Origin: Zonotrichia leucophrys gambelii
Lineage: Eukaryota > Chordata > Aves > Passeriformes > Passerellidae
Reading direction: 5' to 3'
Assembly (NCBI RefSeq): GCF_028769735.1
Contig: NC_088178.1
Location: forward strand, 27,363,357 to 27,427,356
Length of the DNA stretch: 64,000 nt
Part shown: positions 36,420 through 47,865 of the stretch, one piece after another
How positions within the stretch are numbered: position 1 is the first letter of the stretch
Layout: each line of letters starts with the position of its first letter
Program-made: the position numbers and the translations under genes
Notes under the pieces: model-generated
Database searches by the model: none
What the model was told of the DNA's origin: nothing
What the model saw: only the letters and a program-made list of their open reading frames with translations

Positions 36420-37095
36420 CGAACTCTGAGTGCAGGTCAAACAAATCTAATTTTTATTGTTCCTTAAGGAGATGTCTATACAGGAGACAAAAGGGGGATG
36501 CAGCCGTCAGGTTAAAAAATCAAGATGCCTTTAAAAAATTAAATGTTCACAATAGTGCTACAGCAAGCTGGATAAATGATATATTACAGGGATGGTTTAA
36601 AACTAATTGATGACTAATGTTGTAATGCATTTGTAGCTACACTGATCTATTATATATCTTGGCCAAGCTGAAGGGACACTTCAAGGAGAAAAATTGCTAA
36701 CTGTTTTAACCTGATGGAACTCGGGGAAAAAATAGTTACTTTACGAGATAAATGGAAAGGTTGTGACCTCCTAATGTACATCTGGGTCTTGCAATGCAAA
36801 ATCAAATTATCATTAAACAGAATGTGATCTGTGATGGAATTAAAACAACTACAAACCAGCACAGAAGTTTCCTCAGAGAAACACAATAGCCCAGTTTGAG
36901 CTGGGAGCAGTGGCTGCAAAGCTGCCTGGCTAAAGAACTGGTGTAACAAGTTGGGATGGAATTGTTTTGCTCTGTAATGAAAGTTGGTTTAATTGGAGAG
37001 TGCCGGAAAAATGTAAGCATCTTTACAGCCATTTACATATGTAAGCCATTCTATAAACATTGCTTAATTAGTGTATAAATCATTAACAATTTAGC
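36420..37095. promoter_or_regulatory. Candidate AT-rich conserved noncoding element
   Basis: About 670 bases are free of recognisable repeats, AT-rich but not low-complexity, with many TAAT/ATTA homeodomain-type cores ('aaactaattgatgactaatg', 'ttgcttaattagtgtataaa', 'atcattaacaatttagccta'). This texture is typical of developmental enhancers in vertebrate gene deserts. There is no coding potential. Only alignment to other vertebrates can confirm it. Confidence 0.28.
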
Positions 37096-40000
37096 CTAAG
37101 TCCTGAATAAAGTGTGTCTCTCTGGCTCTTGCAGGGGAGACAGGAAGCCTCATTTTCCCCTCCTCATTTTTGTCATGCCTGAGGCTCATGCCCTCTGGGT
37201 TTTACCCTTACAGCTGGAATTTGGAGATGTCAGTCAGGCTCTGCTTATTTTCACATCTAATTCATGCAAAAACCAGGTTTCCTCCTGAGGCAGTAAACTG
37301 GCCCAGATTTGCTTCAAAGTTTGGCCCAGGTTCAGTGAATGACTCACTTTAACTGAGGTACATCCATCTTCCTGGCTGGAACACGTGGTGGGAAGTGTTG
37401 TCAAAGAGCAGAGATCCCCTAGAACCACAGCTCTGGGCTTCAGGACCTTGCAAACCAAAAGCAGGGGCTCGTTCCCTCCCCTGCTTTCCTGTCACCCAAC
37501 ATTAAGGACATTGAGGGGGTGTCCCAAACATTGTTGCTCAACCCAGAGTCACAATGTGGGGTTCTGTAGGCTAAACACACTGCAAAGGGCTGGGATGGAC
37601 TGCTGGGAGCTGGGCTGGGGGGGAATCTCAGCCAGAAGCCTCCCTGGTCCTGGGATCTGTGCAAAATTCTATGGAATAAATCTGGCAATAGGTAACAGAT
37701 GAAGATAACATTGTGGGCCATTGCCAAAATATGGATTACCTTGAACAGGCCGTGATTAAAAGGCCAAAAATACCACTCTCAGCCTCTGAATTGGTTCCCT
37801 CCAATAGGAGTATGTAAAATGAAAGAGAAGGAGGTAACCAGGACAGCCCCCCACTACAGGTGACACTAAGTTTCTTCTGCCCCAGAAAAAGTTAATGTAG
37901 CAAGGATATGACCAGCCTGTGATATCATCTGAGAGCAACCTATTCCTCCATGTATTCCTCCATGGCAGATTCACTTTCCAGTGGGTAGGGAAATGCCTGC
38001 AATACCAAACTGCAAATATGTTGTACTTTGAAGGGTTTGATGTACCAAAACCCCCAAATCCTTCATATATTTTAACTGTTGTACATTAGACTTCCTCCTC
38101 TGCATTCACTCAGTTTTGGTTTGAAGCCCAATACAGGCAGCAGCTTGGAAAATTGTTTTATAGCTCAAAATAGACCAGCTGGAGTTTTAGGAGTTTTAAT
38201 TTGGGAGGTCTTTATTTTACAGGGGGACATCACTCTTGGTTCAAAATTTTGAGTTATTCAGGTCATGGTATTGGTGTCAATTTATAACATTTGGAAACTC
38301 AGTTGCACAAGGACCACTGAGCTGACTTAGAATATTTATTTTCTCAAAGGATGGCAAACAGTCACATCCATGGCTCTGTCTGGGATTTCTTTCCTTTGCT
38401 GGCATTTAAACAAAATAACTCAGATAGTTTTTTTATTCAAGATCAATGTGATTTCTTAAAGCTTCATGGTGAGTAGAAAATCCTCAGATGGGCTTTTTTT
38501 TTAAAGCAGAAAAGCATATGAAACAGCTTTAGATGAAACTTTGAGCTGCCAGTTCATTTAAAAGCAATAAAGTAAAGAGGAAAAAACCAGAGTTAACTGG
38601 AAGCAGGGCACTTGGCATTCAAGGTGGCTCTGAGAGGTGGTCACGAAGGAAGGTTGATCTCTCAGCAGCCACATCTCAGTCCTGTGCCCACTATGGCAGA
38701 GTCGTGCCCTGCACATGGATTTGCTTCTTAGCTGCTGACCCTCAGTGGCCAGGCTTCCATGGAAGGAAATACAGGATAATTATCTGCAATTCTATTTTCC
38801 AGTCCCATATGTCCCAAGATGACGACTTCCCAGGGTGCGCTGTGGCCATGGGGATGAGGTGTCCACCAGAACATCCCATGGCATTTCCATGACTGCAACA
38901 GACTGGAGGTAAGGCAACTGTTCTGGTGTTTGGATACACTCACAAACAATGACACCAGCAAGCCTTGGAGAGGGTGGAGTCACGTTCCCAGTCACATATT
39001 CCTCCTCATTTTGGAACAATCAGATATAAAATACTCTAAAATAAGAATGCAGTTACCACTTATTTCCTTCCTCAATTTCTTATCTCGCTTTATCACAACA
39101 TTCGTAGCTGTGGCTGACAGAAATGGCAAATACGTCCAGTATTTCTGATTTTTGTCGTGTCTTGCTTTTTATTTCACTTTCAGCTTTTTTGACTGGCCAA
39201 TGACTCAAAAAATTAATTAAAGCCATGACTGCTTTATCATAGCTTTGGGAAGACAAGCTGCAAAATCCAGAGGTTACCAAAGCAGAATGGGATTTTAAAG
39301 AATGCTTGAAGCAGGTTCTGCTTCTTGTGCGAACTTCAGCTGTGCCAAAGTTTTTTGTAACTATTGAACACACATAAAAGCATATTCTACATATATTTCA
39401 GTCTATATTTTAATTTACTGAGACCATTTGCTCAATTTGATTTATACTAAGGCTTTATGATTCTCAGATTAGTGTAAGAATGCAAGCAGGAAAATTAAAA
39501 TGTACCTTTGATTGTCCTATGATTTTTCCATGTTCTTTCAGATATTATGTCAATAGTCCAAAGGAGTTTTAGATGTGATGCACTGAATATTCTGACTTAT
39601 TCATAGGAGAGCTCAGCACTGGGCACATCATTTACCAGCTCACTGCTGTCACAAGCTATTGCATCCTTCTTCCCTCTTGACCCAAGCTCGATTAATCTTT
39701 CCAGAGTTTTGGTTCGGGTATGGTTTTGAAACAGTGTTGTTTTTCCCCGGAAGCCTTAAGAACCTGAGCACCTGCTTCATGCTGTCTGGGCAGCTCAAAG
39801 AACTGCAGAGGGAAGGGAATAATCTCCCCCAGACCCTTGACAGCATCACATTTCCACCCCGTCACGGTGCCCGGTACGTGCAGCGCTGGCAGGAAGAGCT
39901 GGGGAAACTCCTGTTTGCTGGGCCATGACCTGTGGAGCTGCATCATTTTAGGAAATACCAGGTTAGCTGCAGGAGCAGGGAAGTGTTACAGCTCTTTGTT

Positions 40001-43000
40001 CCTGCACAGAAGTTTTCAACATCAGTGAGAGCATCAATGTGTGTATTCAGATTTCCATCTGTCATGCAAAGCATAAATCCAAAGCACTCTGTGAGATCAG
40101 TCACACCCAGAATATCTGAAGTTGCCTAAAATGTTGGTGAATTAACATCTCACATTTTTCTCTGAGTGGTGCAGACATTCTGTTAATCATATATTGCAAG
40201 CTGAGGCAATACATTAAGTATGGAAAATAGGTTTATATAACAAAGATAAGGCAGAACGAACTGGATTCACAAATGTCTTTCTACTCACTCTCTCTATAAT
40301 CATTTCATTACATTTCTTTGGGGTTTATCCAGTTTTACTGTGACCACCTACTGACAATGTCTCTGAAAGGAAAGAAGAAAAAGCACGAAATTCTATCATG
40401 CAAGACGTACAAAATAAATCCTGTGACGTTTTCTAATATGGGAATGTTCCTAAATGCCAGACTAAAACATCCCTCCAACGGTTTCTTTTACAGACTTCCC
40501 TTGTTCCAGAAACTTGGCCTGACTTAGGAGGAAACCCCATAGCTGTCCCTTAAAAGTTGAATTGCATCAGTGTGGGCAAGATGTTGGGCCAAATTCCTTA
40601 ATGGTGCAATTCCATGAAAATCAGAAATCCTACACCAGAGCTGAATCTGCCCTCTGGTATAAAATGATCTCCCTGGAGGCAAGACTTTTGGAAATAGTAT
40701 CGTATTTTAATTCTAAACAGACAATTTGTTTTGGGTTGTATACAGAGCATGACAATCTCACTGTTATAGGAACTAGCTACATAAAAGGTGACTTTATCCC
40801 TGTTTCTTGTGCTGTTTGGTTTATCTGTGTGTGATTTGCAGGTAGCTACATGATCCTACAAACTTCTTTTTATGTAATGGAATGAACCCCTGTTCCGTTT
40901 AAGATTTTAAAAGATTACAGAGCTGGCATTGGAACATTTGTACATTTTGCAATGAGTTAAGGAGAAAGGCTGCGTGTTGTTTATAATCTGGGAAGTACAG
41001 ATCCCAGTTAATCTTACCCTTGGAGAACAGACAGTTATATTTTTTTATAAATTAACAGATCCTGACTGATTGCCTCCCATGACTGTGTTCACCAGTTTTG
41101 GAATTCAAAAGGCAAAATAGAATCTGCCTATTGTAGAAGGTGCCAGGAATGGCATCAGGACACACTGCCTGGAGGGTGGCTGAGCCTTTTCAATCCTCCC
41201 CACACTGACTGGACTTGGCACCACTGTGTGATATATCACCACTGTAACAAAGCACTTCATGCAAGCTGGTCATATCCTATGGAAAAAGTCTTGGAAGGAT
41301 GTTGCAGAAAAAAAATTTAACCTCTGTTCGCAGTTTTTCTGGAGATATAAAGTATTGTGAAATTTGAGGACATTTTCACAGCTTGGCTTGTGAAATTCAT
41401 TTCCAGCTCGACAGATTGTGATTTCACGATTTTGCACATCTGGATTTTGGCACAGGGCTGTGGGGGGGTGTCTCTGGCAGTTTGCCTCCCAGGACAGTGT
41501 GTTTGCTTCTGGGCAGTGAAGAGTCCAGTCCTGGCTGAGCTGTCCCCTGCCTGCCCTGCCCTGGGCACTGTGTGTTCCACAAGGGAAAGGCTGCACAGCT
41601 GGAGCTGGCCCTGACATCAGTGAGCTCAGGAATCACTTGAATAAAAATGGTAATGATAAAGTCATGTTTTGTCATGTTTTTAAAATTCAAGAAGTGTAAG
41701 AGATGGGCAAAAAAAGTTGTAGGGGTGTCTGTACTGTGTGTTCTGGGGAGCAAACATTTTCACTCGCTGCAAACACTGTGTGCACAGACTACTGAGCAAT
41801 CTCTCTGCCACACTGCACCAGTGGGCTGCTTTTCAGGCCAGACATTTTGGGAGGGGGTCTTCTCCTTCTGGCAATCTTCCCAGAGGGAAACCAGTTGATG
41901 AAACAGGACTTTAAGCCAGAATTTTTTCAGCATTCACACCACAGAAGGAGAGTTTACAAAGGTGGCAAGAGCCATGTGCATTTTCCCTTTGTGCATTGCT
42001 GTGGGACAGCAAAGTCATCCTATTTTCCCACCAGGAGCACACAGAATCACAGAACCTCCCTTATTCTTATGGCATTGGAAGTGTGGTTTCAAAAGAAAAA
42101 TCCCTGTGCTGTCTGGAATGCTCAACTGTTGGGTACCAGAGTCGGAAAACATCCTGCCTGCCACGAACGTTAGGAAAACAGAGCAGCCCTGACTCCAGTG
42201 CCAAGTGGTTTTTTGGAAGGCTGACTCCCCTGAGAATAAAGGATATTGGTGTCCAGCCAAGTGGGCAGGCAGGAACAGGCCCTGGGCAAGACACTGGAAT
42301 TTTGGTGGAGTCTGAAATATTGTCTGCTTGTTTGTATCAGCTTCTGACTTTGGTATTTAAAAGGTGAGCTGCCCAAAACGTGAGGAAATGGACCGCAAGT
42401 TGATAAAATTGGAATTCTTTTTCTGGCTATATTTAGAGGAACTTAAAACAGGGATTTCCCTTTTTGGCCACTCCAGTATCCAAGAGTAACCTAATATTTC
42501 TGTTAAAACCAGAAAAAAACCCCCAAAGGAAATTTCCTTTTTTTCCTATTGTACACTCAAAAATCCCTTCTTGTTGCAGGGAATTCATTTGGTTTTTACT
42601 TCTCCATTTCCCTGTTTAGATGAATAGTCCTGGTCTAATGGCCCAGTGAGCACTTCATCCAGAGTATTCCCCAGCTTATACTTCCTATTACACTTGAAGA
42701 AGTGCTATACTTCATCAAATGAGATTAAAACCCACCCTCAGGTGCTTGTATGAACTGCCAAAGCACACATACAAGCAAGAACTTTATCAAATATTTTTTC
42801 CTTTCTATTTCTATGCTAATAAACATCTAAATGTAATTTTGGGGTGTTCAGAGGTCCATTGCTGCTTGACATTCACCAGAAGTCGGGATGTTGGGTCAAA
42901 ACTTGCACCCACAAGTGAGCTTGAGCTCAAGAGATGTTTTTGTGTTGATCTCAACAGAGCAGGGCTGGGTCTTTATTTCCTCAACAAGACTGGAAAATGT

Positions 43001-43179
43001 TCATTCTGCCTCTTTCCCCTGCACACACATATTTTCTTTTCTTTACAGAAGGAGTCATTTGTCTTTATCTCACCATTCACCTCTCTCTCTGATTGCAGTT
43101 AATGGAATTGTCACCTTTATGGACTCATGCTCCATTTCTCAACCTGTCTGGACTTTGGCCTCCAAAGGTTACCACAGCT
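37096..43179. other. Intergenic DNA, nothing firm
   Basis: No gene is supported. AP-1-type heptamers lie at 37340 and 39201. A short 'cacagaatcacagaacctcc' at about 42038 resembles a decayed CR1 tail but has no flanking CR1 body. The open frames at 41270-41753 and 41847-42376 overlap on both strands and look spurious. Confidence 0.5.
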
Positions 43180-43450
43180 AGTGAAGTAATATGATTGAGT
43201 CTTTTCCGACAGATTTATGCAAGATTTCTTCTCCAGCAAGTGTCACATCGAGTCTAGTTCTGCAAAAGAGAATATTTCAAAGATGCCAACTGTCATCTAA
43301 ACCCACTAAATTGTTCTGTGGGGTTGAGAGGACTGAGGGCCATTTCGGGCAATGCTGATTTACACTACCTGGAGCTGTTTCCCCGCTGCTTGAAATACGG
43401 GCTCTGGTTAATCACAAAAAAAAAGAACATCCCCGTCTCCCAGAAAGCAC
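43180..43450. promoter_or_regulatory. Candidate conserved noncoding element
   Basis: Non-repetitive sequence with retained CpGs ('gtgtcacatcgagtctagtt', 'gggccatttcgggcaatgct', 'tttccccgctgcttgaaata') and no plausible coding frame. It is listed as a possible enhancer on texture only. Confidence 0.22.
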
Positions 43451-45019
43451 ATTTAAAATGGAATTTTCATTAGTTACTCTGTAATGAAAAGGCAAAAGGG
43501 TGTATTTTAAGTGAATCTGTCCAGAATCTTGGAAGAAGGGGGGGTGTTATTTGGTGGAAAACTACAGCAGCCACACACTAAACAGGAAAAATTGGTCTTG
43601 AGTTCATTTAAGACACATACATCCATAGAATATTTTCAAGTTTATAGAAAGATTTTGTAATTATAGAGGTTTCACTGCACATGTATCTGCTCCTCCTGCA
43701 TTTGATACAAAGCACAAATTAATCATCATTATTCTGCACTAATATAACACCTCTTAACCTTCAGCTTTCAGAATATTTCAAAGGAGCAATGAATTAAGCC
43801 TCATGTGGGTTTGGGAATATGTGATAATCTAAACTTGGATTCTTTAATAAAAAGCATTTTCAGGACTTTGATTTTGGAAGTTGGAAACTTATAATTGTTC
43901 TTGAAAATATCTTCCTTTGTCACTCACTTGGAAAGAAACCATGTGAGTACCAGAGAAGTGAGATGAAATGGAAAAATGTATTAAGCAAAAGTTAATAAAT
44001 TTGTCTGTACTTATTTTTGTTATTTATTGAAGCAAAAAGACCTGGATAAATTGAGGTGCTAATGTGATATAAGTGTAAAAAAGGCAAATTTGATGCCTGT
44101 CTGTAACTAAAAGAGTGCAGAGGGAATTATTATTGCCACTGTACAAGTCTCTTGCAAGCCATCATTTAAACATTACACAGTATGTCAGACTCTGATCACT
44201 CACACTCAGAAAAGATGAATTCTGACTGACAGAAGTGAAGGAAAAACTATTAGATAATCCACAACTTGCTGTTATGAGAGAAAATAAATGATTAATATTT
44301 AAGTTGGCAAAACAAATAAGGGACTTCAGTGGTGTCTACAAATACATTGTGGGAGGAGAACAAGTATTATACTAAAAGCAACTGTCAGTGTATGACTATG
44401 CAGAGGGCAGAAATAAATTTGTTTTTAATGAACAGAGGAATGGGATTCTGGAACAGAATCAGGTCCATTTCTCTGGGCTTCATTTTATTGCTTTTCAGTT
44501 GAACAGAACATTTGGGTATCTCCCCAGTCACGGTGCCTTGTTTTAGGCCACTGAGCTAATGCGAAACAGCTCGTTTGTGTCTCTGAACTTTACACTTTCC
44601 CTGCATGGAGTGCTTCCCTGGCCAGAGTGGTGGCCCTGCTCTGGGATTTGTCCCCGTGGGCCGGGTCTGACTCAGTTTGGGATGTGCACATCTCAGAAAA
44701 CAGAAATTTACATCTCACTACACCGCAGACCTCCTGGGGAGCAAAGCAGAGCATGAGGGCACACATTCACACCATGCTGTAAAACGACTTGGAATTACAG
44801 TCTTTATTTTTTAACCCATCTATTCAAAGCAAAACATTTGGACTAATGAAGAAACCCCCACACACTTCAGTTTGGGTCAAATGTCCTTTCTAAGCCAGCC
44901 CAGACACAAGGTATTCCCAATGGAAAAATCAATTTTCACCCAGATTTCAGTTTGGTATAAGCAGTGTTTTCCATCAGAAAACCATCCCAACGGAAAATTC
45001 CTAACTGGTTCTAGTACAA
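43451..45019. other. Intergenic DNA, nothing recognised
   Basis: AT-rich up to about 44500 with nothing nameable. An AP-1-type heptamer lies at 44668. The part from 44870 to 45019 may be the degraded body of the adjacent SINE. Confidence 0.5.
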
Positions 45020-45112
45020 AGTGACTAGCAAAGCTCTCAAAATGATTCAGTGGCAAGGCTGGAATGAGAACCCACAGCTCCTGACCACGAACCCTGTGCT
45101 CTAACCACGAGA
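45020..45112 (-). mobile_element. MIR-like tRNA-derived SINE, degraded
   Basis: Read on the minus strand, the element begins with a pol III A-box-like 'tggttagagcacaggg' (45107-45092). About 30 bases on comes a B-box-like GGTTCTCATTCC (45072-45061), and then 'cagccttgccactgaatca' and 'tagtcactttg'. The order and spacing fit the head and core of MIR/CORE-SINE elements. The B box carries an extra base, so it is not an active tRNA gene. The 3' boundary is uncertain. Confidence 0.65.
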
Positions 45113-45400
45113 CAAACACTCATCTTTCCCTGAGCAAGGTTGTTCCTGCAGCATTTCTGCTCCGGCCAAAGTGGGAATACTCTGGAAATGTTGCAAGAGA
45201 ACTTTTTTTTGCTGCAAGATTTCCTGTTGTAGAATATTTGGGGGGTAACGGGAAAAATCCCTGGTGGCTCCCTGGGGCCAGAAGTGTTTGGACATGATGG
45301 GAATGTGAGGGCTGCCATCTGCTCCTCCCTGCGTGGGCTGGGGAGGGTCAGGCAGGGGTGTGGTGGGATCTGTCCCAAACCATGGAGCGCTCAGCCACGG

Positions 45401-45473
45401 CTGGCCCATGGGCTGGACTCGATGATCCAAGAGGTCTTTTCCAGCCTCATTGACTCTGTGATTTCTCTGTTTT
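45401..45473 (+). mobile_element. CR1 3'-terminal fragment
   Basis: It carries the CR1 end block in plus orientation: 'gggctggactcgatgatcca', 'agaggtcttttccagcctca' and 'ttgactctgtgatttctctg'. The sequence to its left (45255-45400) may be more of the same element but is too changed to be sure. It includes a run of G-tracts at 45335-45367. Confidence 0.75.
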
Positions 45474-45829
45474 CCAGGGATGCATTTGAGGGCATCCTCT
45501 ATCTGTTTTAGGTAAATCTTAACTAAACCCAGGGTTTTCTTTCTCACATGAGCAACTCTCCAGCTTTTCAGGTAAAACTCAGTGTCCCCATGCAGAGAAG
45601 CAAACTCATGGCTTGCAGTCACTTTATTTATTTCAGAAGCATTTACATTACATTTAAGGAGGCTCAGGGTGAGAGATGTCCTGAGCCCTGACTTTCCCTC
45701 TTGTTTATTTATTCTTCTATATGTTTCTACATAGTTATTTGCTTGTATGTTTTTATATATTTATTCTTCTATACTGTATACGTTCTTCTCAGTGATCTCC
45801 ACGTGGCTTCTTGCACCGCTTCTACGACC
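45474..45829. other. AT-rich flank of the CpG island
   Basis: No gene. A 15-base segment 'atttattcttctata' occurs twice, at about 45707 and 45760. The sequence is strongly AT-rich up to about 45790 and then turns sharply to CpG-rich. Confidence 0.55.
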
Positions 45830-46500
45830 CCCGATATTTCCCACGGGGGTACGCGGCAGCGGTGCTGGAAAATCACATTTATCACCCGTTTGCAATCCGC
45901 GCCAAGCCCCCGCCTTGTTCCCGGGGCAGACCCGGGCGCAGGGCGATTCCCGGCCCGAGCCGCCGCTGCCCTCAGCGCCCGGCGGCGCCGCCGCTTCCCC
46001 CGCCCGCCCCTTCCCGGCGCAGGCGCGGCCGGCCCGGCCCGGGGCAGCCCGGCGGCTTTCCCGGCAGCGGCGGGTTCAGGGGACGTCCCCGCCGGGGTGT
46101 GCAGGCCCGGGCAGTGCCGGGGGCACAAGTAAGTGATGGCTGCAGAGTAAGTGTCGGCGCTGGCCGGGCCGCGGCGGCCCCCGGCCCTCAGCGCGGCCGC
46201 CTGTGAGAGGAGCGCCGCGCGCGCCGCCTCAGCGCGGCTCCCGCCCTCTCCTTGCCCCCGTCCCTGCCCCTTCTCCGCCGTGACGCCCGGAGGGTTCCGT
46301 CCTCCTCCGGTAGGGCTCGGATCCTGCTGCTCTGAAGGGAGCTCTGGCGTTCGTGTTGTTGTTTAATCACCAGCGCCGCCTCCTTCCCCTGGGAGCCCCT
46401 GGCCGCAGCCGCGGGCCCCGTGCGGCGCGCCCCGGCCATGCGTGGGCTGAGCGCTCACATCGCCCCGGATCAGCTCAGAGCTTGCTCTTCGTGTAGCCCG
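45830..46500 (+). promoter_or_regulatory. CpG-island promoter, probably of FGGY
   Basis: CpG is very dense from about 45830 to 46500, against a CpG-poor background on both sides. No TATA box is evident. Sites seen include an NRF1-like GCGCAGGCGC at 46017-46026 and a GC-box cluster (CCCGCCCGCCCC region, about 45999-46010) that Sp/KLF factors could bind. Strong splice donors follow at 46129 and 46147. This is the last CpG island before the first FGGY coding exon on the same strand, so a housekeeping-type promoter for FGGY is the simplest reading. CpG-island promoters often fire both ways, so a divergent noncoding transcript is possible. The open frames crossing it are composition artefacts. Confidence 0.75.
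46050..46128 (+). other. Probable untranslated first exon of FGGY (start uncertain)
   Basis: Within the CpG island, 'gggggcacaagtaagtgatg' supplies a near-consensus donor, with GT at 46129-46130. A second donor, GCAGA|GTAAGT, lies 18 bases further with GT at 46147-46148. Joining either to the acceptor before 56532 gives a 5' UTR that reaches the FGGY start codon 12 bases into exon 2. The vertebrate gene is known to start translation in its second exon. The transcription start cannot be read from sequence, so the left edge given here is only a placeholder within the island. Confidence 0.45.
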
Positions 46501-46789
46501 GGGGATTTACGGCCTGCTGGCTGTCCCGAGTTGTCTCCTCCTGACGTTTCTGTAGAGCACGGCCATATGTGACTCTCACTGTAATTCAGAGGGAGCGGGG
46601 CTGCCCCTCACAGCCCCCGCTGGGGTGCCCAGTGCCAGGGGAGGCGTTTGGTGTTGCCCAGGGTGGACACAGGGATCCTCCCAGTGCCTCCTGTGCTGTT
46701 GGATCTCCTTTATCCCAGCCACCTTCCCATGTGCTTCAAATGGGATGCACAGCTTTCTGGTGAGGGAAAAAGGAGAGGCGCACGCTGAT
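46501..46789. other. Start of FGGY intron 1, no feature
   Basis: Intronic if the donor at 46129 or 46147 is used. Moderately GC-rich, with overlapping open frames on both strands that do not resemble proteins. Confidence 0.5.
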
Positions 46790-47078
46790 TTCTTCATGAT
46801 GCCGAGTGACAGGACGTGAAGGAATGGCCTGAACCTGTGTCAGGGGAGGTTGAGGTTGGGTAGTAGAAAAATATATTCCCCCGAAGGGTGGTCGGGTTCT
46901 GGAACAGGCTGCCCTGGAAGGGTAACAGAACCTAATCATCCAGAGCTCAAGGGGACATTTGGACAATGCTCTTGGGCCCATGGTGTGATTCTTGGGGTTC
47001 TGTACAGGTCCAGGACTTGGACTCAATTATCCTTGAGTGTCCTTTCCCAGCTTAGCTTTTTCTGTGGTTCTGTGAAAG
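46790..47078 (+). mobile_element. CR1 LINE 3'-end fragment in intron 1
   Basis: A plus-strand CR1 3' region: 'aatggcctgaacctgtgtca', 'ggggaggttgaggttgggta', 'ttctggaacaggctgccctg', then 'cttggactcaattatccttg', 'agtgtcctttcccagcttag' and 'ctgtggttctgtg'. The middle is diverged, and no coding part remains. It lies in the same orientation as the gene. Confidence 0.85.
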
Positions 47079-47610
47079 TGCAGCGCTCAGGTGACCTGAC
47101 CTAGGCAGGTGGGACATGCACATCACTAACACACTTGCCTAATCCTCCATTTCCCTAGGAGATTTCCATAAATGTAGTCTCCAGTCTCGTCTCTCTGGCC
47201 CTTGTGTCCTGCTGCCTCTGCTGCCTCCCTCGTCCTCGTGCAGCTCCCCTTTCTGGCACCTCCACAGCCTGGTCTCCTTGTCATGCCCTGTGATCCCAGG
47301 CAGCTCCTGGGCTGGCACAGAGCACCCCCAGGAACCTGCTGGAATTTACTCGTGCTCGGCTCCGGAGCTGCCAGCACGGCCGTGTGCCTCACTGCTGCCA
47401 GGCTCTGCCCCGGTGAGGAACTGGTAACTTGGCAGATTCCTTCCCTGCTGAGGTGCCTGGGATTTGTTAGGAAGTTTCATAAACTTAGCACCAGTGCTCT
47501 TCTCTGGACAGCACTTACGAAACAAATTCCAGGGAAGTAGAGGAAAGGGCTCGGTCATCTCGGAGGTTTTTAAGAAGTAATAAGCAGACACATTGTTGGG
47601 AAGGTGGTCT
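47079..47610. other. Intron 1 sequence, no feature
   Basis: Ordinary intron sequence, GC-richer around 47190-47420. The overlapping open frames are not protein-like. Confidence 0.5.
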
Positions 47611-47865
47611 TGTATTTCATTCCCTTGTATTTCACTCTCATGCATTTCATTCTTGTGCATTTCACTCTGGTCTATTTCACTCTCGTGTATTTCACTCTCG
47701 TGTATTTCATCCCCTTGTATTTCACTCTCATGGATTTCATTCTCATGCATTTCATTCTCGTGTGTTTCACTCTCGTGTATTTCATTCTTGTCTATTTCAT
47801 TCTCGTGTATTTCACTCTCGTGTATTTCATTCTTGTCTATTTCATTCTCATGCATTTCATTCTAT
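47611..47865. repeat. 15-bp minisatellite, 17 units, in FGGY intron 1
   Basis: Seventeen tandem units of 15 bases fill the interval exactly. The commonest unit is TGTATTTCACTCTCG. Variants mostly alternate CACTC with CATTC and end in CG, TG, CA or CT. No indels disturb the register. Because 15 is a multiple of three, long open frames arise on both strands (a five-residue repeat such as Glu-Ser-Glu-Ile-His on the minus strand), but there is no evidence that they are translated. The plus strand is strongly pyrimidine-biased. No repeat family was recognised. Confidence 0.95.

Noticed and set aside
45050..45112. Possible functional tRNA gene on the minus strand
   Set aside because: The B box has an extra base, no acceptor-stem pairing is visible, and the flanking sequence matches a SINE core instead.
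45701..46206. Several Arg/Pro/Ala-rich open frames in the CpG island on both strands
   Set aside because: High GC removes stop codons by chance, and all frames look alike. A promoter with an untranslated exon explains the region better.
47346..47855. 169-residue minus-strand open frame with an acidic five-residue repeat
   Set aside because: The repeat peptide comes from the 15-bp minisatellite, whose period is a multiple of three, and the opposite strand is equally open.
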